From Sphingopyxis macrogoltabida (GTDB lineage: Bacteria; Pseudomonadota; Alphaproteobacteria; Sphingomonadales; Sphingomonadaceae): a stretch of DNA of 53,203 nucleotides. Numbering within the stretch: the first letter of the stretch is position 1; every line of letters starts with the position of its first letter. The stretch spans positions 1-53,203 of the forward strand of contig QFPJ01000018.1 of NCBI GenBank assembly GCA_003241685.1, in the 5' to 3' direction. Under the pieces are notes generated by a model. That model was not told the origin of the DNA. It saw only the letters and a list, made by a program, of their open reading frames with translations, and made no database searches. Of the stretch, positions 44,277 through 52,893 are shown one piece after another. A program made the position numbers and the translations under genes.

Positions 44277-44842
44277 CAGCGTTCGATCGTCCCGACGCGG
44301 CGGATTTTCCGCTGCAACTGCATCACGCCATAGAGCAGCGCCTCGGCGGTCGGCGGGCAACCGGGAACATAGATGTCCACGGGCACGATGCGGTCGCAGC
44401 CGCGCACCACCGAATAGCTGTAGTGATAATAGCCGCCGCCGTTGGCGCAGCTGCCCATCGAAATCACATATTTGGGGTTCGACATCTGATCATAGACGCG
44501 GCGCAGCGCCGGTGCCATCTTGTTGCACAGCGTGCCCGCGACGATCATCACGTCCGACTGGCGCGGGCTGGCGCGCGGCGCGGCGCCGAAACGCTCCATG
44601 TCGTAACGCGGCATGTTGACGTGGATCATCTCGACCGCGCAGCACGCGAGGCCGAAGGTCATCCACCAAAGCGATCCGGTCCGCGCCCAATTGAACAGAT
44701 CCTCGGCCGAGGTGACGAGAAAGCCCTTGTCGCCGACCTCGGCATTGAGATCGTCGAAAAAGCCCTGTTCGGGGGCGGTCCCCGGGGCGACGGGGCTTGC
44801 CGCCGGCATCTGGCCGGGGGTCAGGATGGTCGAGCTGCTCAT
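44276..44842 (-). CDS. nuoB: Complex I subunit NuoB
   Basis: Carries the N2 4Fe-4S cluster that reduces ubiquinone, 188 residues. Ligands are in FGLACCAVEMI, SMGSCANGGGY and YVPGCPPTAEALLYG. ATG 44842 (MSSSTILTP) overlaps the nuoA stop as ATGA; an upstream GTG exists but is not needed. Confidence 0.97.
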   Translation of the reverse strand: MSSSTILTPGQMPAASPVAPGTAPEQGFFDDLNAEVGDKGFLVTSAEDLFNWARTGSLWWMTFGLACCAVEMIHVNMPRYDMERFGAAPRASPRQSDVMIVAGTLCNKMAPALRRVYDQMSNPKYVISMGSCANGGGYYHYSYSVVRGCDRIVPVDIYVPGCPPTAEALLYGVMQLQRKIRRVGTIER

Positions 44843-45213
44843 TCCCAGTCCAACGCTCCTTTCTTCCACGCATAGATCAGGCCGATTCCCAGCTCGGCGA
44901 GAAAGACCATCATCGTCGCCCAGCCGGCCCAGCCGATTTCACCCAGGCTGACCGCCCAGGGAAAGAGGAAGGCGGCTTCGAGGTCGAAGATGATGAACAA
45001 TATGGCGACCAGATAGAATCGCACGTCGAATTGGCTGCGCGCATCCTCGAACGCGGGAAAGCCGCATTCATATTCGGTCAGCTTCGCCGGATCGGGCTGG
45101 TGCGCGCCGGTCAGGCGGGAAACGCCCATCGGCAGGAACACGAAAGCGGCGGACAGGCCCACCGCGATGACCAGAAAGATCAGGATCGGCAGATATTGCG
45201 TCAGATCGACCAT
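44839..45213 (-). CDS. nuoA: Complex I subunit NuoA
   Basis: First gene of the nuo operon, 124 residues, three transmembrane helices. Conserved loop motif YECGFPAFEDARSQFDVRFY, then LFIIFDLEAAFLFPWAV. The ATG 45213 is chosen because the first helix begins at once (MVDLTQYLPILIFLV); longer readings add a leader without family support. Confidence 0.96.
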   Translation of the reverse strand: MVDLTQYLPILIFLVIAVGLSAAFVFLPMGVSRLTGAHQPDPAKLTEYECGFPAFEDARSQFDVRFYLVAILFIIFDLEAAFLFPWAVSLGEIGWAGWATMMVFLAELGIGLIYAWKKGALDWE

Positions 45214-45270
45214 GGGAGCTCGCAGTCTGTTGTTTGTCTTTGGGGTGTCTTGCACCCGTTTATGGGGGGC

Positions 45271-45299
45271 GCTTTAGGCCAGCAAGCCGCGACCCGCAA
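45271..45299 (-). promoter_or_regulatory. Candidate nuo operon promoter
   Basis: TTGCGG (45299-45294), 17 bases, TAAAGC (45276-45271) on the minus strand, about 58 bases before the nuoA ATG. The same -35 hexamer occurs before the M28 peptidase. The 223-base gap to the divergent YbjN gene has no other good candidate on this strand. Confidence 0.35.
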
Positions 45300-45436
45300 G
45301 CGCCGAGGGGCCGAAATTCCCATCAATGTGAGCAAAAGCACAATGGATGCTGGCGGGCTGTGCCAAGCCTATGTTAGCCAAGATCAACTGCTTGCTTCGC
45401 GCTCGCCGCGCGAAGGGACCAAAACAGGGAGGTTTC

Positions 45437-45919
45437 ATGCGCCTTTTCGCCGTTCGCGCCGCCGTCATTCTGGCGTCAGCCACGCTTCTTGCCGCCGCAC
45501 CCGCACGCGCGGAACTGGTCGGGGCATCCGATCCCGCGAAAATTCAGGCGATCGTCGAATCGCAGGGCTGGCCCGCCCGCCTCATCAGCGAGGATGGCAG
45601 CGACCCCTATATCGAGGCGACCCGCAACGGGCTGAAATTCCTGGTTCTTTTCATGAACTGCGAAGACGGGCGCGACTGCAAGACGCTGCAATATTATATG
45701 GGCTTCAACGATGCGAAGGGACTGTCGCTCGACCGGCTGAACCTGTGGAACAAGGAAAAGCGTTTCGCCCGCGCCTATCGCGACGACGCCGGCGACCCGG
45801 TGCTGGAAATGGACGTCGATCTCGATTTCAACGGCCTGCCGCGCGAAAATGTCGGCGAAAGCTTCAGCACATGGGCCGCCCTGATGGATAGCTTCCGCGA
45901 CTTCGTGTACGAAAAATAA
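45437..45919 (+). CDS. Exported YbjN-domain protein
   Basis: 160 residues with a Sec signal peptide (AVRAAVILASATLLAAAPARA) and a YbjN-type domain: the WPARLISEDGSDPYIEA strand region, LKFLVLFMNCEDGRDCKTLQ with two cysteines that could form a disulfide, YYMGFNDAKGLSLDRLNLWN and the final helix of about 20 residues. YbjN domains resemble type III secretion chaperones; their role in the periplasm is unknown. GGGAGG stands five bases before ATG 45437. It is the only plus-strand gene between two long minus-strand respiratory operons. Confidence 0.87.
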   Translation: MRLFAVRAAVILASATLLAAAPARAELVGASDPAKIQAIVESQGWPARLISEDGSDPYIEATRNGLKFLVLFMNCEDGRDCKTLQYYMGFNDAKGLSLDRLNLWNKEKRFARAYRDDAGDPVLEMDVDLDFNGLPRENVGESFSTWAALMDSFRDFVYEK

Positions 45920-45964
45920 GGGCCGGGCCGCGCGTCGGGCCACGCTAACAGGCCGAGACAAGCC

Positions 45965-46498
45965 TTAGCGAATCTGGCGCTTTTCCAGCTTTCGCGCCAG
46001 CGTGCGGCGGTGCATCCCCAGCCGCCGCGCGGTTTCCGATATGTTGAAATCGGTTTCGACCAGCGTCTGGTGGATATGTTCCCATTCGACGGTCTTGATC
46101 GACGACTGCCGCCCGCCCAGCGGCGCATCGACATCGCCTTCCGACCGGTCGAACGCCGCCTCGATATCGTCGGTGTTCGACGGCTTGGCAAGGTAATAGG
46201 ACGCCCCCAGCTTGATCGCCTCGACTGCGGTCGCGATGCTGGCGAATCCGGTCAGCACGACGATCCGCATCGCCGCATCGGCGCCGCGCAGCGTCCGCAC
46301 GCAGGCGAGCCCCGACGCATTGCCGAGCTTGAGGTCGACCACCGCATAGCCGGGCCGCCAGCCCGCGAGCAACGCCTCCAGCTCGTCGGGACCGTGCGCC
46401 ACGCGCACGTCATAATCGCGGCGCTCGAACGACCGCTTGAGCGTCCGGGCAAAGGCCTCGTCATCCTCGACGATCAACAATTGCCGCCGGTCGGTCAC
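45965..46498 (-). CDS. regA: RegA/PrrA/ActR-type redox response regulator
   Basis: Global redox regulator, 177 residues. The receiver domain (EDDE 11-14, phospho-acceptor D55 in VVDLKLG, K105 in LAKPSN) is joined by a short Pro/Gly-containing linker to a Fis-type helix-turn-helix (HQTLVETDFNISETARRLGM, followed by HRRTLARKLEKR), which is almost invariant in RegA homologues. In related bacteria RegA controls terminal oxidases, complex I and carbon fixation. GTG 46498 overlaps the regB stop as GTGA. Confidence 0.95.
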   Translation of the reverse strand: MTDRRQLLIVEDDEAFARTLKRSFERRDYDVRVAHGPDELEALLAGWRPGYAVVDLKLGNASGLACVRTLRGADAAMRIVVLTGFASIATAVEAIKLGASYYLAKPSNTDDIEAAFDRSEGDVDAPLGGRQSSIKTVEWEHIHQTLVETDFNISETARRLGMHRRTLARKLEKRQIR

Positions 46499-47802
46499 GA
46501 TGATTCTCCTTCGGGCCGGGCAATGGCCGAAATGGGCAGGACGATGCGAACGAGCGCGCCGCCGCTGTCGCGGTTGGCGACGCTGGCCCCGCCGCCCAGC
46601 TTGCGCGCGACATTGACCAGCAGGAACAACCCCAGGCCGCCGCCGGGGCGCCCCTTGCTCGATCGATAGGGTTGCCCGAAATTCTCGAGCATTTCATCGC
46701 TGAAACCGGGGCCGTGGTCGGCGATTTCGATCACCGCCATATCGCCGTCGCGCGACACCGAAATGCCAATCCATTCGGGCGAAACCTCGGCCGCATTGTC
46801 GACGACGTTCATAATCACCTGCCGCAGCGCGGGGTCGGACACGATCCCGACATCGGCGCCGAAGCGATCATTATATTCGACCGTACCGGGCAGGCGCCCG
46901 GCCCGCGAATCCTCGACGATTTCCGTCAGGAAAGCGCGCATGGTGGTCAACTGCGGCGCCTCCCCTCGCGCTTCGCCGGCCGACATCAGGATACCGCTGA
47001 CGATCGCCTTGCACCGCTGCACCGCCACATCCATGTCGGCCAGGTCCTCCTGCAGATCGGCGTCGCCCGCCAGCCGGGGGGCGCCCTTCCAGTCGCCGAT
47101 CAGCACCGACAGCGTCGACAGCGGCGTGCCCAGTTCGTGCGCGGCGCCCGACGCGAGCAGGCCCATGCGGACGATATGATCCTCCTCCGCCGCGCGCTGC
47201 CGGCTCGCGGCGAGCGCGGCGTCGCGTTCGCGCAGGTTGCGGCTGATCCGCGTGACAAAGGCGACGAGGAGCACCGCGATCAACAGGAAGCAGACAAGGC
47301 TGCCCTTCAGATACAGCGCCAGCGGATCGCTGGCATAGCGCGGTGGCAGCAGCAGCGGCGTCGGGTCGATCCGCAGCGCGACGAGCGCGATCAGCGTCGC
47401 GGCGACGATCGTCCAGGAGGATCGCTGGGTCAGCAGGATCGCCCCGATCACCACCTGCAGCAGAAACAGCGAGGCGAAGGGATTGGCCAGACCGCCGCTG
47501 TGGTGAAGCTGCCAGCCGAGCACCGCGACATCGAGCAACAGCGCGGCGGTCAGTTCGATATTGGTGACGCTCTTGCCGCGGCGCAGATAAAGGATGCTCG
47601 CGACGTTGATCGCCACCAGCACGCCGATCGCGCCGAACAGCGCCGCCAGCGGCAGGTCGAGACCGAGCGCCTGACGCACGACCAGAATCGTCACCAGCTG
47701 CCCGCCGACCGCCAGCCAGCGCAGCTGGATCAGCAGCGCCATGTTGCGCCGGCCGGCGTCGGCCTCCGGCAAGGGCATCGGGGGAATGGTGGCGGTGTTC
47801 AT
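46495..47802 (-). CDS. regB: RegB/PrrB-type redox sensor kinase
   Basis: Membrane kinase that phosphorylates RegA when the respiratory chain is reduced, 435 residues with six helices. The ubiquinone-binding heptad GGLANPF (103-109) and the H-box AHELGTPLSTL (H222) are diagnostic. C264 (VQRCKAI) falls at the place of the redox-active cysteine (Cys265 in Rhodobacter capsulatus). The ATPase domain shows NVVDNAAEVSP, IADHGPGFSD and GGGLGLFLLVNVA. The ATG overlaps the SURF1 stop as ATGA. Confidence 0.96.
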   Translation of the reverse strand: MNTATIPPMPLPEADAGRRNMALLIQLRWLAVGGQLVTILVVRQALGLDLPLAALFGAIGVLVAINVASILYLRRGKSVTNIELTAALLLDVAVLGWQLHHSGGLANPFASLFLLQVVIGAILLTQRSSWTIVAATLIALVALRIDPTPLLLPPRYASDPLALYLKGSLVCFLLIAVLLVAFVTRISRNLRERDAALAASRQRAAEEDHIVRMGLLASGAAHELGTPLSTLSVLIGDWKGAPRLAGDADLQEDLADMDVAVQRCKAIVSGILMSAGEARGEAPQLTTMRAFLTEIVEDSRAGRLPGTVEYNDRFGADVGIVSDPALRQVIMNVVDNAAEVSPEWIGISVSRDGDMAVIEIADHGPGFSDEMLENFGQPYRSSKGRPGGGLGLFLLVNVARKLGGGASVANRDSGGALVRIVLPISAIARPEGESS

Positions 47803-48506
47803 CGGCCGTCTTTATACGGCCTCCAGAGCCGCCAGGCAAAGAACAGCGCAAGCGCCGCCAGCGCGAACCAGGTCAGCGCATAGATCAGATGATGGTCGCG
47901 AAACTGCACCACGGTCAGCCCGCCGACCGGATAGCCGCCCCCATTGGGCGCCGCGTCCGCGTCGATGAAATAGGGCGCCGTCCGGCCCAGGCCGCGCGCG
48001 CTGGCGATGGCGGCGACATCGCGCGAATACCAGCGGCCTGCCGCCGGATCGTTCGCGCGCAGGAAGCCGCCGGGCTCGGTCACGCGCAGCAGGCCGGTTA
48101 CCGTCACCGTGCCGGCGGGATTGCCCGCCGCACGGCTTTGCGGGGCGCGGCGCTCCGGCGGCACGAACCCGCGATTGACGAGCAGGGTAAAGCCCGGCGT
48201 TTCCAGCGGCGTCAGCACCCAATAGCCCGCGCCGCGTTCCGTCACCGCCTGCACCAGCGTTTCGTCCTGGTGGCGGAACGTGCCGCTGGCGCGAATACGG
48301 CGATAGGCGTCGCGGTCGGCGCGGATGGCGGGCCAGGCCGCCGATCCGGGCGCCGGAACGGGTTCGGCGTGGACGCGCTGGTCGACGGCGGCGATCAGCG
48401 CATGCTTCCATTCGCGCCGTTCAAGCTGCCACACGCCGAGCGCGAGCAGGCAGGCAGCCAGGACCAGCGCCGCCGCGGCAAAGGCCGCGCGGCGGGTGCG
48501 CGTCAC
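47799..48506 (-). CDS. SURF1 family oxidase assembly protein
   Basis: Heme insertion/assembly factor for heme-copper oxidases, 235 residues with one helix at each end (AAFAAAALVLAACLLALGVW and YALTWFALAALALFFAWRLW). The GVWQLERREWK start, YWVLTPLETPGFTLLVNRGF and the late VVQFRDHHLIYALTWF are characteristic. In Paracoccus one SURF1 copy serves the quinol oxidase; the position after cyoD suggests such a quinol-oxidase type here. GTG 48506 overlaps the cyoD stop as GTGA. Confidence 0.94.
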   Translation of the reverse strand: MTRTRRAAFAAAALVLAACLLALGVWQLERREWKHALIAAVDQRVHAEPVPAPGSAAWPAIRADRDAYRRIRASGTFRHQDETLVQAVTERGAGYWVLTPLETPGFTLLVNRGFVPPERRAPQSRAAGNPAGTVTVTGLLRVTEPGGFLRANDPAAGRWYSRDVAAIASARGLGRTAPYFIDADAAPNGGGYPVGGLTVVQFRDHHLIYALTWFALAALALFFAWRLWRPYKDGR

Positions 48507-48907
48507 GGAATCTGGCCCGCGGCCTGACTGACGGGGTCGTGCGGCATCGGCATCATGTTTGTGTTGAGATGGTGCATCACCCACAAGGACCCCGCCAGCA
48601 TGATCACGACGACGATGATGGTAAAGATCAGCGAGGTCATCGACCAGCCGCCTTCCGCCTTCGGCGTCATGTGCAGGAAATAGACCATGTGGACGATGAT
48701 CTGGACGACGGCGAAGCCCATGATGATGGCGCCCGTCGCCCCGGCGTCGAGCGGGCGCGTCATCACCAGCCAGAAGGGGATGGCGGTCAGGATCACCGAC
48801 AGGATGAAACCGATGACATAATCGCGCATCGACGCGTGCGGCATCTCGATCTCGTGATGCCCTCCGTCGGCGTGCCCCGGCGCGGGGTGGTCGTGGCGCG
48901 CGCTCAT
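48503..48907 (-). CDS. cyoD: Cytochrome bo3 quinol oxidase subunit IV
   Basis: 134 residues with a His-rich N-terminus (HDHPAPGHADGGHHEI) and three helices. DYVIGFILSVILTAIPFWLV and VQIIVHMVYFLHM match CyoD. It stabilises the oxidase during assembly. ATG 48907 overlaps the cyoC stop as ATGA. Confidence 0.94.
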   Translation of the reverse strand: MSARHDHPAPGHADGGHHEIEMPHASMRDYVIGFILSVILTAIPFWLVMTRPLDAGATGAIIMGFAVVQIIVHMVYFLHMTPKAEGGWSMTSLIFTIIVVVIMLAGSLWVMHHLNTNMMPMPHDPVSQAAGQIP

Positions 48908-49533
48908 CGCAACATTCCCATCAGATAGACGAAGGTGAAGACGCCGATCCACACGACGTCAAGGAAGTGCCAGAACATCGACAGGCACATCACCCGCCGG
49001 CGGTTCGCCGCGATCAGGCCGTGTTTCGACAATTGCACCATCAGCGTGACCAGCCAGATCACGCCGAAGGTGACGTGCAGGCCATGGGTGCCGACAAGGG
49101 TGAAGAAGGCCGACAGAAAGGCGCTGCGCTGCGGCGTCGCGCCGATTTCGATCAGGTGGTGGAACTCGTAAAGCTCGATGCCCAGGAAGGCGAGACCGAA
49201 GAGCCCGGTGACGGCAAGCCACATCTGGGTGCCCTTCACCCTGCCCTGCTGCATCTGGAGCACCGCGAAGCCGTAGGTGATCGACGAGAACAGCAGCATC
49301 GCGGTGTTAAGCGCGATAAGCTTCAGGTCGAACAGGTCCTTCGGCGCCGGCCCCGCGGCATAATTGCCGCCGAGCACGGCATAGCAGGCGAAGAGGATCG
49401 CGAACATGAGGCAGTCGCTCATCAGGTAGATCCAGAAGCCCAGCATCGTGCTGTGCCCCTCGGGATGCGCCTGTTCGTCAAGGTCGTAGAAGCTCGGCGC
49501 CTGGTCGGCGGGCGCCAGCGTGGTCGTGCTCAT
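48904..49533 (-). CDS. cyoC: Cytochrome bo3 quinol oxidase subunit III
   Basis: 209 residues with five transmembrane helices. Typical are LGFWIYLMSDCLMFAILFAC, ELYEFHHLIEIGATP, THGLHVTFGVIWL and the terminal MFWHFLDVVWIGVFTFVYLM. The ATG follows the cyoB stop by one base. Confidence 0.95.
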   Translation of the reverse strand: MSTTTLAPADQAPSFYDLDEQAHPEGHSTMLGFWIYLMSDCLMFAILFACYAVLGGNYAAGPAPKDLFDLKLIALNTAMLLFSSITYGFAVLQMQQGRVKGTQMWLAVTGLFGLAFLGIELYEFHHLIEIGATPQRSAFLSAFFTLVGTHGLHVTFGVIWLVTLMVQLSKHGLIAANRRRVMCLSMFWHFLDVVWIGVFTFVYLMGMLR

Positions 49534-49534
49534 G

Positions 49535-51544
49535 TCAGGCTCCCGTCGCCGCAAGCTGGCGGCTGCGCGCCTCTTCCACTTCGGTGACGGTCGCCGCCGG
49601 GATGTGGAAATCGCGCTTGTAGTTGAAGGTGTGGAAGATTGCCCCGCCGATCAGGCCGGCAAAGCCCAGCGCGGCGAGCCACCAGATGTGCCAGACGAGC
49701 GCGAAGCCCATCACCAGGCTGATCCCCGCCAGGATGATCCCGGCGCCCGTGTTGCTGGGCATGTGGATGTCGCGATATCCGGTGGTCGGCCGCTGGTGCC
49801 CGCGCGTCTTCATGTCGTGCCACGCGTCGAGGTCGTGGATCACCGGCGTGAAGGCGAAATTATAGTCGGGCGGCGGCGAACTGGTCGCCCATTCCAGCGT
49901 CCGGCCGCCCCACGGGTCGCCGCTTTCGTCGACCAGCTCCTTGCGGCGCCAGATGCTGACCGCGAACTGGACCAGCATCGCGGCGATGCCGACCGCGATC
50001 ACCGCGGCGCCGATGCCGGCAATGACGAACCAGATTTGCAAGCTGGGATCGTCGAACACGCGCATCCGGCGCGTCACGCCCATCAGGCCCAGGATATACA
50101 GCGGCATGAAGGCCAGCCAGAAACCGACGACCCAGCACCAGAAGCTGATCTTGCCCCAGAAGACGTCGAGCTTGAACCCGAAGGCCTTGGGCCACCAATA
50201 GTTGATCGCCGCGAAAAGGCCGAACAGCACGCCGCCGATGATCACATTGTGGAAATGGGCGATCAGGAACAGCGAATTGTGCAGCACGAAGTCGGCGGGC
50301 GGCACCGCGAGCAGCACGCCGGTCATCCCGCCGACGACGAAGGTCAGCATGAAGGCGACCGTCCACATCATCGGCAGGTCGAAACGGATGCGGCCGCGGT
50401 ACATGGTGAACAGCCAGTTGAACAGCTTCGCGCCCGTCGGGATCGAGATCACCATCGTCGTGATGCCGAAGAAGCTGTTGACGCTGGCCCCCGATCCCAT
50501 GGTGAAGAAATGGTGCAGCCACACGATGTAGGACAATATGGTGATGCACACCGTCGCATAGACCATCGAGGTATAGCCGAAGAGCTTCTTGCCCGAGAAG
50601 GTCGAGGCGACTTCGCTGAACACGCCGAACAGCGGCAGGATCAGGATATAGACCTCCGGGTGGCCCCATATCCAGATCAGGTTCACATACATCATCGGCG
50701 ATCCGCCGAAGTCGTTGGTGAAGAAATTGGTGCCGACATAGCGGTCGAGGGTCAGCAGGACGAGCGTCGCGGTCAGGATCGGGAAGCTCGCGACGATCAG
50801 GATGTTGGCGCACAGGCTGGTCCAGGTGAAGACCGGCATTTTCATCAGCCCCATGCCCGGCGCGCGCAGCTTCAGGATGGTGACGATCAGGTTGATGCCC
50901 GACAGGGTGGTGCCGACCCCGGCGATCTGGAGCGACCAGATATAATAATCGACCCCGACATTCGGGCTGTAGGCAATGCCCGACAATGGCGGATAAGCCA
51001 GCCAGCCCGTCTGCGCGAATTCGCCGACGAACAGCGAGACCATGCACAGGATCGCGCCGGCCGCGGTCATCCAGAAACTGAAATTGTTGAGGAAAGGAAA
51101 GCTGACGTCGCGCGCGCCGATCTGCAGCGGGACGATATAGTTCATCAGGCCGGTGATGAACGGCATCGCGACGAAGAAGATCATGATCACGCCGTGGGCG
51201 GTGAACACCTGGTCATAATGATGCGCGTTCAGATACCCTTCGGACCCGCCGAACGCCATCGCCTGTTGCAGCCGCATCATGATCGCGTCGGCAAAGCCGC
51301 GCAGGAACATGATCAGGCCCAGGATCATGTACATGATTCCGATCCTTTTGTGGTCGACGGTGGTGAACCATTCCTTCCACAAATAGCCCCACAGGCGATA
51401 TTTGGTAATCAGGCCAAGGACGGCGATGCCGCCGATCACGACCCCGATGAAGGTGAAGATCAGGATCGGTTCGTGGATCGGAATCGCGTCGAGCGACAGC
51501 TTGCCCAGGATCGGGCCGGCTTCGGGGGCGGGGTGCGGGGTCAT
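49535..51544 (-). CDS. cyoB: Cytochrome bo3 quinol oxidase subunit I
   Basis: Catalytic heme-copper subunit reducing O2 with ubiquinol and pumping protons, 669 residues. Metal ligands are seen in VFTAHGVIMIFF (low-spin heme, H117), IWGHPEVYILILP (Cu and cross-linked Tyr), WLHHFFTMG (Cu) and IAHFHNVIIGG (both hemes). Residues of the high-affinity quinol site of E. coli CyoB are kept with an offset of +11: R82, D86, H109, Q112. This shows a quinol, not a cytochrome c, oxidase. The ATG 51544 is 17 bases after cyoA; longer readings enter cyoA. Confidence 0.97.
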   Translation of the reverse strand: MTPHPAPEAGPILGKLSLDAIPIHEPILIFTFIGVVIGGIAVLGLITKYRLWGYLWKEWFTTVDHKRIGIMYMILGLIMFLRGFADAIMMRLQQAMAFGGSEGYLNAHHYDQVFTAHGVIMIFFVAMPFITGLMNYIVPLQIGARDVSFPFLNNFSFWMTAAGAILCMVSLFVGEFAQTGWLAYPPLSGIAYSPNVGVDYYIWSLQIAGVGTTLSGINLIVTILKLRAPGMGLMKMPVFTWTSLCANILIVASFPILTATLVLLTLDRYVGTNFFTNDFGGSPMMYVNLIWIWGHPEVYILILPLFGVFSEVASTFSGKKLFGYTSMVYATVCITILSYIVWLHHFFTMGSGASVNSFFGITTMVISIPTGAKLFNWLFTMYRGRIRFDLPMMWTVAFMLTFVVGGMTGVLLAVPPADFVLHNSLFLIAHFHNVIIGGVLFGLFAAINYWWPKAFGFKLDVFWGKISFWCWVVGFWLAFMPLYILGLMGVTRRMRVFDDPSLQIWFVIAGIGAAVIAVGIAAMLVQFAVSIWRRKELVDESGDPWGGRTLEWATSSPPPDYNFAFTPVIHDLDAWHDMKTRGHQRPTTGYRDIHMPSNTGAGIILAGISLVMGFALVWHIWWLAALGFAGLIGGAIFHTFNYKRDFHIPAATVTEVEEARSRQLAATGA

Positions 51545-51561
51545 GGCGGTCTCGATCGCGG

Positions 51562-52731
51562 TCAGGACATCGGGCGGGGGCGGACGGCGTTCATCGCGGT
51601 CTGCGGCGGCGGCGCGCTCGGCCGCTTCAGACCCGCGCCGGTCAGCGGCGCCGGGTCGACCGGCGTCGCATCGGGGCGGTCGTTCGCCATCACCGGCGAA
51701 CTGCAATAGGCGGCGACGTAGCGCATGCTCCAGCGCGCGACATCGGCGCTGCCGCGCGCGGCGAACTTGTCATAGGTGACGGCGCGAACATTGTGGATGC
51801 CCGCGATCCCGGCGCCGCCCGCGGCATCGACCGACATCATGTCGTGCATGCACATCTTGCCCGGCTCGACGCACAAGTTGACGATGGCGTCGAACAGCTG
51901 CGGCTCGACCGAGGCGAAGCGGCGGGCCGGCTCCTTCTCGCTCGGCTTTTCAAGCTTCAGATAGGCCGGGCGGTCTAGACTGCCCTCGCCCTTCGCCTTC
52001 GCATCGGCGACCCATTTGTCGAAGCTGGCGGGCTCCAGGCTTTTCACCGCGAAACGCATGTTGGAAAAGCCGGCGCCCGAATAATTGGCCGAAAAGCCGA
52101 CATAGTCGCCGGTCTTGTTGAAGACGCCGTGCAGCTTGGTCTCCATGCCCGGCATCGCGTAAATCTGGCCCGCCAGCGCGGGGATGTAAAAGCTGTTCAT
52201 CACCGACGAGGAGGAAATGCGGAAGCGCAGCGGGCGGTGCGCGGGCACCGCCAGTTCGTTGACCGTCGCCACGCCCTGTTCGGGGTAGATGAACAGCCAT
52301 TTCCAGTCGAGCGCGACGACCTGGACCTCCAGCGGCTGGACCTCGGCGGCGACCGCCTGCCCCGGCGCGGTCCGCGCAAGCGGGCGATAGGGGTCGAGCA
52401 GGTGCGTCGCGACCCAGGTCAGCGCGCCAAGGCAGATGATGATCAGCAGCGGCGCCGACCAGATCACCAGCTCAAGCTGCGTCGAATGGTCCCAGTCGGG
52501 CTTGTAGGTCGCGTCCTCGTTCGACGCGCGATAGCGCCACGCGAAAAAGACCGTCAGCGCCATCACCGGCACGATGATGAGCAGCATCAGCACCGTCGAC
52601 ACGACGATCAGATTGCCCTGCTGCTGCGCGACGTCGCCGGCGGGATCGAGCACGACCAAGCCGCACGACGACAGCATCGGCAGCAAAGCGAGCGGCGCCA
52701 ACCGCCGGAATCGGGAGAAAAACGGGATCAT
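51562..52731 (-). CDS. cyoA: Cytochrome bo3 quinol oxidase subunit II (lipoprotein)
   Basis: 389 residues. A lipobox LPMLSSCG gives the acylated C23. Two helices (LIVVSTVLMLLIIVPVMALT and LVIWSAPLLIIICLGALTW) precede the periplasmic cupredoxin domain (VALDWKWLFIYPEQGVATVN, NSFYIPALAGQIYAMPGM). The CuA ligand set of cytochrome c oxidases is missing, as in quinol oxidases. The C-terminus carries a Met/Cys-containing segment (CVEPGKMCMHDMMSVD) and a Pro-rich tail of about 40 residues, longer than E. coli CyoA. No ribosome binding site; CTAGGC lies seven bases before the ATG. Confidence 0.96.
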   Translation of the reverse strand: MIPFFSRFRRLAPLALLPMLSSCGLVVLDPAGDVAQQQGNLIVVSTVLMLLIIVPVMALTVFFAWRYRASNEDATYKPDWDHSTQLELVIWSAPLLIIICLGALTWVATHLLDPYRPLARTAPGQAVAAEVQPLEVQVVALDWKWLFIYPEQGVATVNELAVPAHRPLRFRISSSSVMNSFYIPALAGQIYAMPGMETKLHGVFNKTGDYVGFSANYSGAGFSNMRFAVKSLEPASFDKWVADAKAKGEGSLDRPAYLKLEKPSEKEPARRFASVEPQLFDAIVNLCVEPGKMCMHDMMSVDAAGGAGIAGIHNVRAVTYDKFAARGSADVARWSMRYVAAYCSSPVMANDRPDATPVDPAPLTGAGLKRPSAPPPQTAMNAVRPRPMS

Positions 52732-52738
52732 GGGGCGC

Positions 52739-52744
52739 GCCTAG
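52739..52744 (-). promoter_or_regulatory. Predicted -10 element of the cyo operon
   Basis: CTAGGC on the minus strand, then exactly seven bases and the cyoA ATG. It shares its layout with three other genes here and suggests a leaderless message. No clear -35 element (TGTGCA is the best). Confidence 0.35.
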
Positions 52745-52768
52745 GCCCGCTTTGTTGCAGTGCACATA

Positions 52769-52781
52769 GGACATTTTGTCC
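52769..52781. promoter_or_regulatory. Operator-like inverted repeat upstream of cyoA
   Basis: GGACA-TTT-TGTCC, a perfect 5-base inverted repeat about 40 bases before the cyoA ATG, in the place where a regulator of the oxidase would bind. It does not match the RegA consensus I know. Confidence 0.35.
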
Positions 52782-52825
52782 AATCCCCCGATCGCTCCCG
52801 ATGGCGCAGGGGCGGTTTCATGCAC

Positions 52826-52838
52826 GGGCATCATGCCC
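52826..52838. promoter_or_regulatory. Inverted repeat upstream of the MFS gene
   Basis: GGGCAT-C-ATGCCC, perfect 6-base arms, followed at once by TAAAC. It lies 56 bases before the MFS start and may serve either divergent gene. Confidence 0.3.
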
Positions 52839-52893
52839 TAAACTTCGACTCGTATCGCCGCGCGCGATGCGCGATGCAGGACTGTTTTTGACG

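Noticed and set aside
45900..45964. Terminator downstream of regA
   Set aside because: The region is GC-rich and followed by a T run in the regA direction, but only a 4-base stem can be formed.
49520..51709. 729-codon plus-strand frame opposite cyoB
   Set aside because: A mirror of cyoB; it is Asp/His/Arg-rich as expected from antisense of hydrophobic codons.
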